Shown here in pieces: positions 45,303 to 54,506 of a stretch of 64,000 nucleotides of DNA. Source of the stretch: Saprospiraceae bacterium. Its GTDB lineage: Bacteria > Bacteroidota > Bacteroidia > Chitinophagales > Saprospiraceae. The DNA lies in assembly GCA_016722295.1 (NCBI GenBank), contig JADKGL010000029.1:124001-188000 (forward strand), written 5' to 3'. Below the pieces are notes generated by a model that had not been told where the DNA came from, did no database searches, and saw only the letters and a program-made list of their open reading frames with translations. The translations under genes and the position numbers were made by a program. Each line of letters begins with the position of its first letter. Positions within the stretch are counted from its first letter, which is position 1.

Positions 45303-45318
45303 TGTGACTAAAGTCACT
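45303..45318. promoter_or_regulatory. Crp/Fnr-type operator-like palindrome
   Basis: TGTGACTAAAGTCACT contains the perfect inverted repeat GTGACT-AA-AGTCAC and fits the Crp-type pattern TGTGA-N6-TCAC. It sits 38 bases upstream of the 33-aa peptide start, in the right place for a transcriptional regulator of that unit. No Crp/Fnr gene is in the window. Confidence 0.6.
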
Positions 45319-45511
45319 TAGATGGAAATTATTATTATTAAATTTCTATTTAAAAAGTTCATTCAAGCATTCTTTATATAATTAGTAAATTTTGCTAAAT
45401 AAAACAAAGTATCAAGACCAATTATAAATTGTAATATACCTGATATTTATAAAAAATGTCATTTCACTCTTTGTATTAACTTATCCGATGTTAGTTGCTT
45501 TTTTCTATTTG

Positions 45512-47551
45512 CTAGTTGGCAAAGTTCATTTTTTGTATTCTTATTGCGTTTAGTATTGCTAATAAAGCGACACCTACATCTGCAAAAACTGCTTCCCACA
45601 TTGTAGCGAGACCACCCGCTCCAAGCAACAAAACAATTCCTTTTACAAAAAATGCCATTAAAATATTTTGCAAGACAATTTTCTTTGTTTGTTTACCAAT
45701 TTTAATTGCCAATGGAATTTTACTAGGCTTGTCATCTTGTATTACTACATCTGCCGTTTCAATTGCGGCGTCGCTTCCAAGTCCACCCATTGCAATACCA
45801 ACATTACTTAAGGCAATAACAGGTGCATCATTTACACCATCGCCTACGAATGCCACGGTTTCATTTCTCGCAATGATTTCTTTAATTTTATTTACTTTGT
45901 CTTCAGGTAATAAATCACCAAATGCGTTAGCAATACCTAATTTTTGAGCAACAAATTGTACTACTGTATTTTTATCTCCACTGAGCATGGTGGTTTGAAC
46001 TCCCATTTCTTTTAGTTCAACTATGGTCATTTGTGCATCTTCTTTTATGCTATCTGCAATGGTTAAATAACCTGCAAATCGCTTGTCGTAAGCAATGGCA
46101 ATTAATGTATAAACTATTGATGTTTGATCTACATCATAGGGAATCGAAAATTTATCTAGCAACTTGCAATTTCCTACTATTAATTCTTTACTATTAACAG
46201 TTGCTTTCAAGCCATATCCTGATATTTCTTCAACATCTTCACATAGTATAGTATTGTCAATTTTACCTACTAAATTTTGTATAGCTGTTGCTACCGGGTG
46301 AGTGCTTTTACTTTCCAAGGTATTTACATAATGTAGAATTTGTTCCTTATTAAATTCAGGTTTTATATTGACTTCTTGTACTTTAAATATGCCCTCGGTC
46401 ATCGTGCCAGTTTTATCCACCACTACATTTTGAATAGTAGCAATATTATCAAGAAAGTTGCTACCTTTAAATAAAATGCCATTTTTACTGGCTGCACCTA
46501 TACCTCCAAAATAACCCAACGGTATACTGATGACCAAAGCGCAAGGACAAGAAATTACTAAGAAAATCAACGATCTGTATAACCATTGGCTAAATTCATA
46601 GTTTGCTACAAATAAATACGGCAAGATGCAAATTAGGATTGCTAATAAGACAACGATTGGGGTATAGATTTTTGCAAATTTTCTTATAAAAAGTTCAGTT
46701 GGTGCTTTTTGGGTTGTGGCTTGTTGAACCATTTTCAAAATTTTACTCAATTTGCTGTCTGAATATGCTGTCGTAACTTTTATTTGAGCTATTTTATTAA
46801 GATTTATCATGCCTGCCAAAACAGTTTCTCCTTTTAGCTTCGTGTCGGGTTTGCTTTCTCCAGTTAGTGCAGCAGTATTAAATGAAGCATTATCGGACAA
46901 TAGTTCTCCATCAAGTCCTAGTTTTTCGCCGACTCTGAGTTGAATAATATCGCCTATGTTTACGCATTTAGAATTGATTATTTTTGCTTCATTGTTTTGT
47001 AGAATCGTTACTTCGTCTGGTCGTTGATCAAGCAAGGTTTGTATGTTGACTTTAGCTCTTTTTATAGCTAACATTTGAAATACCTCGCCTATAGTATAAA
47101 ACAACATTACTGCTACAGCTTCGGGATATTCACCAATGGCAAATGCTCCAATTGTCGCAATAGACATTAATAAGAATTCTGAAAATAGTTCGCCTTTTCT
47201 TATGTTTTGAATTGCTTCTTTCAATACAGGAAAACCAACTGGTATGTATGCTAAGATATACCAAGCAATTCTTAACCACCCTTTGAACCAAGTTTGAGGA
47301 AAAATATTGTCTAAAACAATGGCAATGATCAGTAAAATCAAAGAAATTATAGCCGGTAAAAACAAATTTAATATATTGTTATCGCTATTGGAATGAACAT
47401 GATCAGCTTTTGCTAAATGTTCATCAGTTGTACAACATGCTGTTTCTTCATGTTTTTTAGTTAATAGTGTATTTTCCACAAAGTTAATCTGTTCTGCTTG
47501 GTTACAACAAAGTTGTTTACCATTTTTATCGTATGTATGTTTATGATTCAT
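45512..47551 (-). CDS. Heavy-metal P1B-type ATPase (Zn/Cd/Pb exporter-like)
   Basis: This inner-membrane metal-exporting ATPase has about 679 aa. The membrane metal site is SCPCALVISIPLGYFGG, the phosphorylated Asp is in VVDKTGTMTEG, and the hinge is VAFVGDGVNDAPVIAL. The N-terminus has no classical HMA domain. Instead it is His/Cys-rich (NHKHTYDKNGKQLCC, ETACCTTDEHL). CPC plus a C-terminal helix with AVFADVGVALLAILNA fits the Zn/Cd/Pb (P1B-2) branch. ATG 47551 is preferred over a TTG 15 bases upstream. No metal-responsive regulator is adjacent. The 205 bases upstream hold nothing I can name. Confidence 0.92.
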   Translation of the reverse strand: MNHKHTYDKNGKQLCCNQAEQINFVENTLLTKKHEETACCTTDEHLAKADHVHSNSDNNILNLFLPAIISLILLIIAIVLDNIFPQTWFKGWLRIAWYILAYIPVGFPVLKEAIQNIRKGELFSEFLLMSIATIGAFAIGEYPEAVAVMLFYTIGEVFQMLAIKRAKVNIQTLLDQRPDEVTILQNNEAKIINSKCVNIGDIIQLRVGEKLGLDGELLSDNASFNTAALTGESKPDTKLKGETVLAGMINLNKIAQIKVTTAYSDSKLSKILKMVQQATTQKAPTELFIRKFAKIYTPIVVLLAILICILPYLFVANYEFSQWLYRSLIFLVISCPCALVISIPLGYFGGIGAASKNGILFKGSNFLDNIATIQNVVVDKTGTMTEGIFKVQEVNIKPEFNKEQILHYVNTLESKSTHPVATAIQNLVGKIDNTILCEDVEEISGYGLKATVNSKELIVGNCKLLDKFSIPYDVDQTSIVYTLIAIAYDKRFAGYLTIADSIKEDAQMTIVELKEMGVQTTMLSGDKNTVVQFVAQKLGIANAFGDLLPEDKVNKIKEIIARNETVAFVGDGVNDAPVIALSNVGIAMGGLGSDAAIETADVVIQDDKPSKIPLAIKIGKQTKKIVLQNILMAFFVKGIVLLLGAGGLATMWEAVFADVGVALLAILNAIRIQKMNFAN

Positions 47552-47771
47552 ATTTAATTTATGCAAGATAATGGAATTTCCAAAAATGTAATTAAAGAGA
47601 TTGCAAATTATGTTCTTTAAATATGTTTTAATAGTTTACCTGAATACTATAGATTTATTCCAAAGGAAGCAGTATTAATTTTTTCTAGAATATAGATTTT
47701 TATTGAAACGAAAAACGTTGACCATCGTAAATAATTATTCATAAGTCAACTTATTTTTGCAATACTACTTA

Positions 47772-48500
47772 TCATTTCATTAGGTATTTTATGATTTGAA
47801 ATAAAGCTGTTAAAATAATAATCCCTAGCACAATATATCTAAAGACAGTTTCAGAAGTTTTTTGAAGTATTTTTTTTCCAACGTAACTTCCCAGAATACT
47901 AATACCAATTAAAAATGGAATTAGAAATAGGTATTCTTTTTTGAAGTATCCATTGCTCGTATAAACAATTGCTCGGCTTGCATCTACTCCCAAATCTATA
48001 AGTGCAGAAGTTGCTATAAATATTTCTTTTGGCATTTGAAAAGCTGTCAAGGTAATTCCTCTTATTGCACCTCCAGTACCTGCGATGCCTGCAATAAAAC
48101 CAGAAGCAATTCCACCAATGTACAAATTTGTATCTGTTTGTTGAACAGTTTTGTTGAAATTAACCATAAAATAGATGGCAAGGAATACTAAAATAAAATT
48201 CATTGCCAATTCAATTTGTTGAGTTGGTAAGAAAGTAGTTATATATGCTCCAATAGTTACAAAAATAACAGCGGGAATGCCAAGCTTTAATGCGATATAT
48301 TTATTAATACCATTTCTGAAAAGTGCTATTTTTGATAAATTGCTGAAAACATGAAATACAGCTGTAATTCCTAAAACTGATTTAAAGTCAAAAAACAACG
48401 AAGCAATAGGTACAAATAGAATTGAAGATCCAAAGCCTGAAATAGTGCCTAGTACTTCAGAAACAAATGCAAGTATTATGAAAACATAGTATTTTTCCAT
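47772..48500 (-). CDS. TauE/SafE family membrane permease
   Basis: This 242-aa integral membrane protein of about seven to eight helices has the family Gly-rich turns GTISGFGSSILFVPI near the start and GFIAGIAGTGGAIRG in the middle. Relatives export sulfite, sulfoacetate or other anions, or import sulfur compounds. Its association with a DUF2892 protein in this block supports a sulfur-related role, but no enzyme of such a pathway is adjacent. Confidence 0.85.
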   Translation of the reverse strand: MEKYYVFIILAFVSEVLGTISGFGSSILFVPIASLFFDFKSVLGITAVFHVFSNLSKIALFRNGINKYIALKLGIPAVIFVTIGAYITTFLPTQQIELAMNFILVFLAIYFMVNFNKTVQQTDTNLYIGGIASGFIAGIAGTGGAIRGITLTAFQMPKEIFIATSALIDLGVDASRAIVYTSNGYFKKEYLFLIPFLIGISILGSYVGKKILQKTSETVFRYIVLGIIILTALFQIIKYLMK

Positions 48501-48614
48501 TTATAAATTATTTTTTGAAATGTTTAAATGTTCTTGTGCTCAAGGCAATTAGTTGCAGGTGTTAGTGTCGTTGGAAATGATGGATCAAGATAAGAGATGA
48601 TTTTAGATATACTT

Positions 48615-49154
48615 TCATTCGTTTTTTAATCGTGCGTACATATCTAAACTTATAAAACGTCCATTTTTTATTTCACAGTCTTTCATTGTTCCTTCGTGCT
48701 TGAAGTCAAGTTTTTTCATTGCGTTTTTACAGTTCAAGTTATCAGTTTCAACAATACCTTCAATTCTGTGAAGTCCTAGCTGTTCAAATCCGTAATTGCA
48801 AATTATTGGCATCGTTTCAGTCATTATTCCTTGTCCCCAATAGTTTTTTAAAAGCCAGAAACCGATTTCAGCTTTTTTATGTTCTTTACTCAAACTATTT
48901 AGTCCTCCTGCTCCGTAGAATGTTGCATTGTCCAAAGAACAAACTGCCCACCAAATTCCTGTTTCATTTTTTTCTAAGTCGGCAAAAAATTTCATTTGTT
49001 CTTTTGTATCTTCAATTGTTTTGTAACTCACCCCATAAAATTTGATAATTTCTGGGTCAGAAAGTCCTTTAAAGACATTCTCTAAATCACTTTCAACAAA
49101 TTGTCGAAGTAGAAGTCTGTTGGTTTGAATTGTCGGAAATTGAACTTCCATCAT
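48615..49154 (-). CDS. GNAT family N-acetyltransferase (RimJ/RimL-like)
   Basis: This 179-aa protein begins with TIQTNRLLLRQFVESDLENVF. The acetyl-CoA region is around IGFWLLKNYWGQGIMTE, where the usual R/QxxGxG/A is replaced by WGQGIMTE as in other RimJ-like proteins. DNLNCKNAMKKLDFKHEG precedes the C-terminal strands. It may acetylate a protein N-terminus or a small amine; the substrate is unknown. Two Met codons start the frame and the first is listed. Confidence 0.87.
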   Translation of the reverse strand: MMEVQFPTIQTNRLLLRQFVESDLENVFKGLSDPEIIKFYGVSYKTIEDTKEQMKFFADLEKNETGIWWAVCSLDNATFYGAGGLNSLSKEHKKAEIGFWLLKNYWGQGIMTETMPIICNYGFEQLGLHRIEGIVETDNLNCKNAMKKLDFKHEGTMKDCEIKNGRFISLDMYARLKNE

Positions 49155-49495
49155 TTTTTTATTTCTGTTTATTCCTTGAGTGGATTTTTATGCTGGAATC
49201 TATCAGCAAGACCAGATAATCAAAGAAGATAGATCAAGATGTCCGTCTATGCAATTGTTGTGATCATACATTTTTTTTTCTGTCATCTTTAACTTTTGAT
49301 TGTATAAATAAAACACTAAAGTTTAGTTTAGGTTTAATTGCTTTCACTTCTTCTAGAATAAAATCAATATTAGAGATTTTACTACTCAATTATCAGAATA
49401 GTTTTATAAAAATAACATTATGGAAATTCTTTTTATGCAGTTTGATTCAAGATCGGATTCATTCTGGTATTTTGTTTGGGAGAAAGCTTATATAG
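49155..49495. other. Intergenic stretch with a short protein-like frame
   Basis: The 341 bases between the acetyltransferase and the broken serine hydrolase carry no full gene. On the minus strand, 49264-49389 gives a 41-codon frame from TTG with protein-like composition (FILEEVKAIKPKLNFSVL) that could be the remnant of a lost gene. I recognise no family. The plus strand shows only a 27-codon frame from about 49420. Confidence 0.3.
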
Positions 49496-50783
49496 TTAGG
49501 TAATTTTTCTTTTCTTTCGCCGGATTCCTATTACGATTGCAGTAATACTAATTACTATTATTCCTATAACGATTAAATTTATCATTTTCCTAACTAGTAA
49601 ATTGAAAAGTAAAGTGTCAGTTTTTCCTGTTTCTAAAAATACCCAATCACTGGCTATTCTTGTCGCTAAATTTGGATTTCCAGTCTCTAAAATAATTATT
49701 CCGTCACCTGATATAGGATTTATTCTTAGTGCTGTATTAATAGGAGGTGTACTTTTTCCATCATGCCCAAAAATGTCTTCGCCATTTTCAATATCCATAT
49801 AGAGCATAGCTCCTAAACCATAGATTTTTTCACCCATAATGTCCCAATGAGATTTTCTTATTAGTTTTAAAGATTCTGGTCTTATGTGTCCCCTTCCTAT
49901 TGGTTCACCATTTTTACCAGTTAAAAACAATTGAAAAAATGTTTCTAAATCTGAAAGTGAAGTATATAATGAAGTTGCAGCTAAAGCAGTATAATAATAA
50001 TGTGATGCTGTGCTTTTATCTGAATTGTAAAATTCACATAATCTACTTTGTAAAGTATCATTAAGAATGTAACTACTGCTTGTCATATTCAAAGGAGTAA
50101 ATACACTGTCCCTCATAAACGCATTAAAAGTTTGTCCACTGGTTTCTTCTACTACTAATTGTAATAGGGTAAACCCACCACCAGAATAGTTCCATTTTGA
50201 TCCTGGTTCAATACCTACTTTGACTTCACCATTTGCTCCATCATCAGCATCTTTTGCTTTAGTTAGTGATTCTTCTATAGTTTGAATGGAATCTTTGTTT
50301 TTAAATCCTTGATAACCTAGCCCATCAGTTAACCCTGCTGTATGACTCAATAATTTTCTAACGGTTACTTCTTCATTGCTAAATTCACTTTGTGGTAGTT
50401 GCCATCGTGTAAGATATTTCGTAACTGGTGTATCCAAATTTATTTTGCCTAGTTCAACCAGCTTCATAATTCCTACGGATGAAACGATCTTAGAGAGAGA
50501 GGATACTTGAAAAATTGTGTTTTTGTCAACTGCTTTGTTTTTTGAAAAAAAGAGTTCGTTTTCGATTATGCCATTATTCATAATAGCCATAGCAAAGTTT
50601 CCTACAAATTCTTTTTCAATTTGGTGATTGACTGCTTTGGTAAATAATTTCGGCTCATTACTGTCGGTAAAAGGCTTATGCCACCAACCATTAAGTGTGC
50701 CATAAAATGCTACACAGCACCATAATAGAGAGTAATATAATTACAAATGTATATTTGAAAATTGTATTGATTTCTTGTTTTAT
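49496..50783 (-). pseudogene. Serine hydrolase (beta-lactamase class C / S12-like), start and frame lost
   Basis: The intact core shows the SxxK motif in FQVSSLSKIVSSVG, YSG in KWNYSGGGFTLLQ, and HDGKSTPP near the third motif. A C-terminal membrane helix follows (LIVIGIIVISITAIVIGI). The reading frame stays open upstream of the first ATG (50590) back to 50740 and encodes convincing protein (FYGTLNGWWHKPFTD, NHQIEKEFVGNFAMAIM). A transmembrane start (TFVIILLSIMVLCSI) lies in another frame from 50783, and the codon at its expected start is ATA. So the gene appears to have one single-base insertion near 50700-50715 and no start codon. The family is normally periplasmic, hydrolysing D-Ala or ester bonds. 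Confidence 0.65.
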
Positions 50784-50813
50784 TTACAAAACCAATAATC
50801 TCAACTTTATATT

Positions 50814-51380
50814 TTAGCAACAAGTTACTTTCATTCGAAGATTATTCCAGTAGGTTTTAGTTGCATTACACACAGTCATAATATGTATTATTGCTAATAT
50901 AACTGCACCCGGTATTAAATTTACTGCAACAAACTTAAATAGTTCAAAGTTTTTTAAATAGCTAAGGTCTTGAATTATTTCAATTCCACTTTCCGTTATT
51001 GTAAGTTTAAATGAAAGAAATACTGCGATTGAAGCAAAATGAAACCCATTTACGAACAAATGTAAAATATATTCCCATCGGGGAAGCCCACCCATAAAAC
51101 TCCTACTGTCCTTTTCCACATAAGCATCTATTCCAAGTACAATAATATCCAATGCAACAAATAAGATGCCTAAATAAAAACTTATCAGACTATTTTGGAT
51201 GATGAATAAAAAATAGACGATCAAGGGAAATAATATTGCTCTGATGGTATGAGTTAAATGTTCAAAATTGCTTTCCTTATGATTGAAAAGTTGATATTTG
51301 AAAATATGAAGATAAAAACCATCAATAATCGCTAATATTGCAAATACTGAAATTAAAATTGTGGAGATTAAAAAGCCCAT
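50814..51380 (-). CDS. Multi-pass membrane protein of unknown function
   Basis: This 188-aa protein has about five or six hydrophobic helices (LISTILISVFAILAIIDGFYL, ILFPLIVYFLFIIQNSLI, ALDIIVLGIDAY, IAVFLSFKL, LIPGAVILAIIHIM). The longer frame opens at TTG 51440. ATG 51380 is preferred because it starts directly with a membrane helix (MGFLISTILIS). I recognise no family. Two Cys end the protein (MKVTCC). Confidence 0.62.
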   Translation of the reverse strand: MGFLISTILISVFAILAIIDGFYLHIFKYQLFNHKESNFEHLTHTIRAILFPLIVYFLFIIQNSLISFYLGILFVALDIIVLGIDAYVEKDSRSFMGGLPRWEYILHLFVNGFHFASIAVFLSFKLTITESGIEIIQDLSYLKNFELFKFVAVNLIPGAVILAIIHIMTVCNATKTYWNNLRMKVTCC

Positions 51381-51559
51381 TTTATAATTGTTGAAAATTT
51401 CAACAAAGATCTGTATTTGCTGCGACTTTCCAAAGGACAAATGTCCTCAATTTATTTATTCACAAACTTCTTGTCGGGTTGTTGAATTCAAAAGATTAGG
51501 CTTGTAGATCGGCTGTTCTCAACTCATCTTATGTGAACTATTGGATTGTGAAGTCTTAG

Positions 51560-51667
51560 TTATTTCTGAGTTGTCATTAAAAATAGCGTTCCTATTACTA
51601 TAACATCTTGTAAAAAATGTATTGTCCAAGCCCAAAAGAAGCCGTTTGTTTCGTCAAGTGATTTACT
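51560..51667 (-). pseudogene. Remnant of a membrane protein C-terminus
   Basis: A 35-codon frame without a start codon reads TNGFFWAWTIHFLQDVIVI and ends GTLFLMTTQK before TAA. The Trp-rich helix with His-Phe-Leu-Gln resembles the end of CPBP-type membrane proteases, but it is too short to assign. It begins right after an in-frame TGA. The rest of 51441-51930 holds no supported gene. A 67-codon frame at 51727-51930 (minus) has protein-like hydrophobicity, but no family or start context supports it. Confidence 0.4.
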
Positions 51668-51888
51668 TCAAGGTTGGTTGTTTGAGATGGTGAATTAATT
51701 TTATGATCAAGATTAAAATTTGGATCTTAATGCTCTAAATCTAAGACCAGAGGTGTGAAGCTTTTAATGATTGGAAGAATCCAAACAAATTTAATTGATA
51801 ATAAGTCAGCAAATTCGTACTTACAATTTTGTCCAAAAATCATTCTCATAGAAAATACATAGTTAGGAATAAAAAATCCTATAAAGTA

Positions 51889-51933
51889 AGATCGCAGTTG
51901 AAAACTGTATCCAATCCAAGAAAACTGCAACTA
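51889..51933. repeat. Palindromic element, copy 1
   Basis: The element starts AGATCGCAGTT and ends ACTGCAACTAA, so its ends form an imperfect inverted repeat. Compared with copy 2 at 52709 it has a longer centre of about 20 extra bases. It covers the stop codon of the DinB-family gene. Confidence 0.55.
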
Positions 51934-52464
51934 AGGCAATTTGATTATTTTAGAAAATCTTCTAGTTAAAATCACATCAAAATCATCTGCTGAGGGCCCA
52001 TATGTGGCAGGGACAGGAATGTTTAGTAATCTTAAATATACGCCTAGTTGTGCGCGATGGTGGACCAAATGGTTCATGCAGAATAGTCGTAAAACTTGCT
52101 TTTTTGGCAAAGTAAAATATATTTCTTCGCCATGAGTCATCGACCAATCCTTATTTAATTCTTCATCTGTTAGGATTTGGAGCGAGCTTGTAGATTGAGT
52201 TAATAAATGATCAAAATACTCTAGCAGTTCTTGTGTTGTTTTTATTTCAGCAGGTTCAAAGTTGCTAAAATCTAATTTGTCTTGTTCTGCTACATTTTTC
52301 CACCAAGCAATAATTTCTGCTAGATGTATGGCTAGTCGTCCTAATTTTTCAGATTTTTCAGCTGGCTGGAATTCTGATCTTTCAAATGGTATACATTCTA
52401 AATATCGTCTCGTTACTTCTGCTTCTAGACTTAATTCCTGAAGTAATTCTTGTGCTGTTGTCAT
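51931..52464 (-). CDS. DinB-family four-helix protein
   Basis: This 177-aa protein shows the DinB-like metal ligands His in AIHLAEIIAWW and the C-terminal HLVHHRAQLGVYLRLL. VPATYGPSADD near the end is typical of the family. Members are thiol-dependent, metal-binding transferases or hydrolases of mostly unknown function, and they are frequent in Bacteroidota. The gene stands between two related palindromes, and its ATG is preceded by an 18-base A tract on the coding strand. Confidence 0.82.
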   Translation of the reverse strand: MTTAQELLQELSLEAEVTRRYLECIPFERSEFQPAEKSEKLGRLAIHLAEIIAWWKNVAEQDKLDFSNFEPAEIKTTQELLEYFDHLLTQSTSSLQILTDEELNKDWSMTHGEEIYFTLPKKQVLRLFCMNHLVHHRAQLGVYLRLLNIPVPATYGPSADDFDVILTRRFSKIIKLP

Positions 52465-52481
52465 TTTTTTTTTTTTTTTTT
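52464..52481. repeat. Homopolymer tract of 18 bases next to a start codon
   Basis: Eighteen T on the plus strand give an A tract on the coding strand that runs into the ATG of the DinB-family gene. Tracts this long are prone to slippage in cells and in sequencing. Confidence 0.85.
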
Positions 52482-52708
52482 AAATTATGCCTTTGCTATG
52501 ACAATAAAATCAAGGGAAAGTTTACTAGGCTAAGTCTCGCTCTTTTGCTGAAGTGTGGTTGTGTGATGGATGTCTATTTATGTGGAGATCATTGAAAACA
52601 TTATGTAGCATATCACTAGTGTCTAATAGAATGCCCATTCTGTGAATTGAAAATCCTAAAATAGTAAACAATTTAGTTGTTGATTGGAATTCTAAATTCC
52701 TAGTATAT

Positions 52709-52735
52709 TAGATCGCAGTTGGAAACTGCGACTAA
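52709..52735. repeat. Palindromic element, copy 2
   Basis: A compact hairpin starts AGATCGCAGTT and ends ACTGCGACTAA, with the core CGCAGTT-GGA-AACTGCG. It shares both ends with copy 1 at 51889. The two copies bracket the DinB-family gene and its A tract. The rest of 52482-52776 shows no gene. Confidence 0.6.
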
Positions 52736-52776
52736 TTAGTTGAATCTATATTAAGAAATGATAAACCACATTTTTT

Positions 52777-54465
52777 TTATTTTTGTTCAATTGCTTTACT
52801 TATTAGATCTTGTCTAAAATAATTAGTAAGTGCTAATAAAAAATTTAAATTTGCGCCAAGAAAATAGTCATTCTCCTTCAAACTATGTACATATAAATTC
52901 CTATTAATCCACTTTTTTAAGGTATTCCTTTATAAAATCTTGATACTTTGAATTTTCAGAATATTCTGCATTATCATTAGTTATAAATTTTCTTGTTAGA
53001 ATAGGGTGTCTAAAACTCTTTTTAAAAATTTTTAATTTTTTTTCCATGTCAGTTTTGAGATTTGTATAGTACATATGTCTATCTTCATCTTTTACAAAGA
53101 TTGGTATTCCATTAAAAAGATTAAAATATTTATTATAAATAAATAAATATAATGAACAAATAAATTCTTCCTTTACATGATCTGCTAATGTGAAACTTGA
53201 TCTTTTAATTGCATCATCACTATTTTTATAATATGCCTCCAAGTAGAACCACAAATTAGTTAGCAATTCTGATCTTTTTTTTGTGTCCCTCCCTGTTATA
53301 AATAGAAAATCATTATCAATTAGGAATTTATCAATTGCCTCATCAATTATTATCTTATTTTTCTTGTATTGTATGTAAAGTGAATCAATTAAATTGTTTT
53401 TGTCAAAATCTATATTCTCTTTATTTTGTATGGAAGAAGCATTAGACAATTTATAAGCGAAATCAATTATGTATTGATTTTCGGTAAATCTTCCTAAAGT
53501 ATTTATTGCTACTTGAACTTTATCTCGAGCTAAATTAATAGTATTTGAATGGTTGTTATTCATTTCCACAATAGCGAATATAGTCTTATCTGATATTATA
53601 GGATTGCCATATTTGTATTTATCATAATCTTCATTAAACCAATTTTTGTTAATATAATCTGGTAAAGTTGAAGTAAATTTTACGTCAAAAAAATCAATGT
53701 CTAAATTATTTTTTAACTTACTGTGTGGTTGAATGAAAAATGTAGCTGTTTGCTTTGATTTAAAATAGCAATAAATTAGTTCAACTTCTTTAATTTGATC
53801 AACTAATTGTCTATTCTTGAAATACTGATCAAGGTCGTCATATTTATCCTTTAAATGTCTTATTTGTTCCTTATGCTTTTTGGAACTATTACAAATATTT
53901 TTTACAATATTATTTATATCAATTGAACTGGCTCCAGTCAAATAAAATTCCACAGCTATAAGTTTTGTATGAAATAAAATACAATCTATAATACTGTGAT
54001 TATTGGAAATACTGTCTAATTCTTCATGGCTTATGATGTGATTGATAATTTTTTGCAGACATTTGCTGAAATAGGTTTCTTCTAATTGGTTCAAAAGCTC
54101 TTCTAAGGGAAAAATATATTCTTCAAAGTTAGGAGTGTTTTTATTTTCGTCCAATAAATTTATATAACTTTTTAGTTTAGACAAACATTCAGAATTATAA
54201 TCAAATATTCTATAATGATTATTTTCTTTTCCTAGTATATTTAAGTAAAAGCAAATGTTTCTTTTAGCATATTTTGGATTGTTAAATTTAACTTGATAAT
54301 AAATACTTTTTATAACTGTCTTATGATTTTCACATGGAAAGTCGTAATGTTTGTTTGTAAAATTAAAAGCAATGGAAAGGCAATCAAAAAATATTTAACT
54401 TTTGCTTCAATTTTTTTGTCAGGATATGTTATCGCAGAAAAGAAATCATAATTTTGTTTATGCAT
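52777..54465 (-). pseudogene. 562-codon protein with C-terminal HEPN-like RNxxxH motif, disrupted by two compensating indels
   Basis: The middle frame (52904-54184) lacks both natural ends. Upstream, coding continues to an ATG at 54465 if one base is restored in the A6 run at 54386-54391 (MHKQNYDFFSAITYPDKK...VKYF, then FDCLSIAFNFTNKHYDF). Downstream it continues to TAA at 52777 if one base is dropped from the T6 run at 52913-52918 (EYLKK, then WINRNLYVHSLKENDYFLGA...). Start and stop are in the same frame, so the indels cancel. The restored tail has R-N-x3-H (RNLYVH), the RNase motif of HEPN domains. The rest is mostly helical and unrecognised. An abortive-infection role is inferred from layout only. 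Confidence 0.62.
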
Positions 54466-54506
54466 TTTGTCAATTACTTATTTGTTATTAATTAGCAAAC
54501 TCAGTT

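Noticed and set aside
51727..51930. 67-codon minus-strand ORF beside the DinB-family gene
   Set aside because: It overlaps palindrome copy 1 and its first residues are encoded by repeat sequence. No family or conserved start supports it.
52386..52595. 69-codon plus-strand ORF through the A/T tract
   Set aside because: The phenylalanine run comes from the T18 homopolymer, and half of the frame is antisense to the DinB-family gene.
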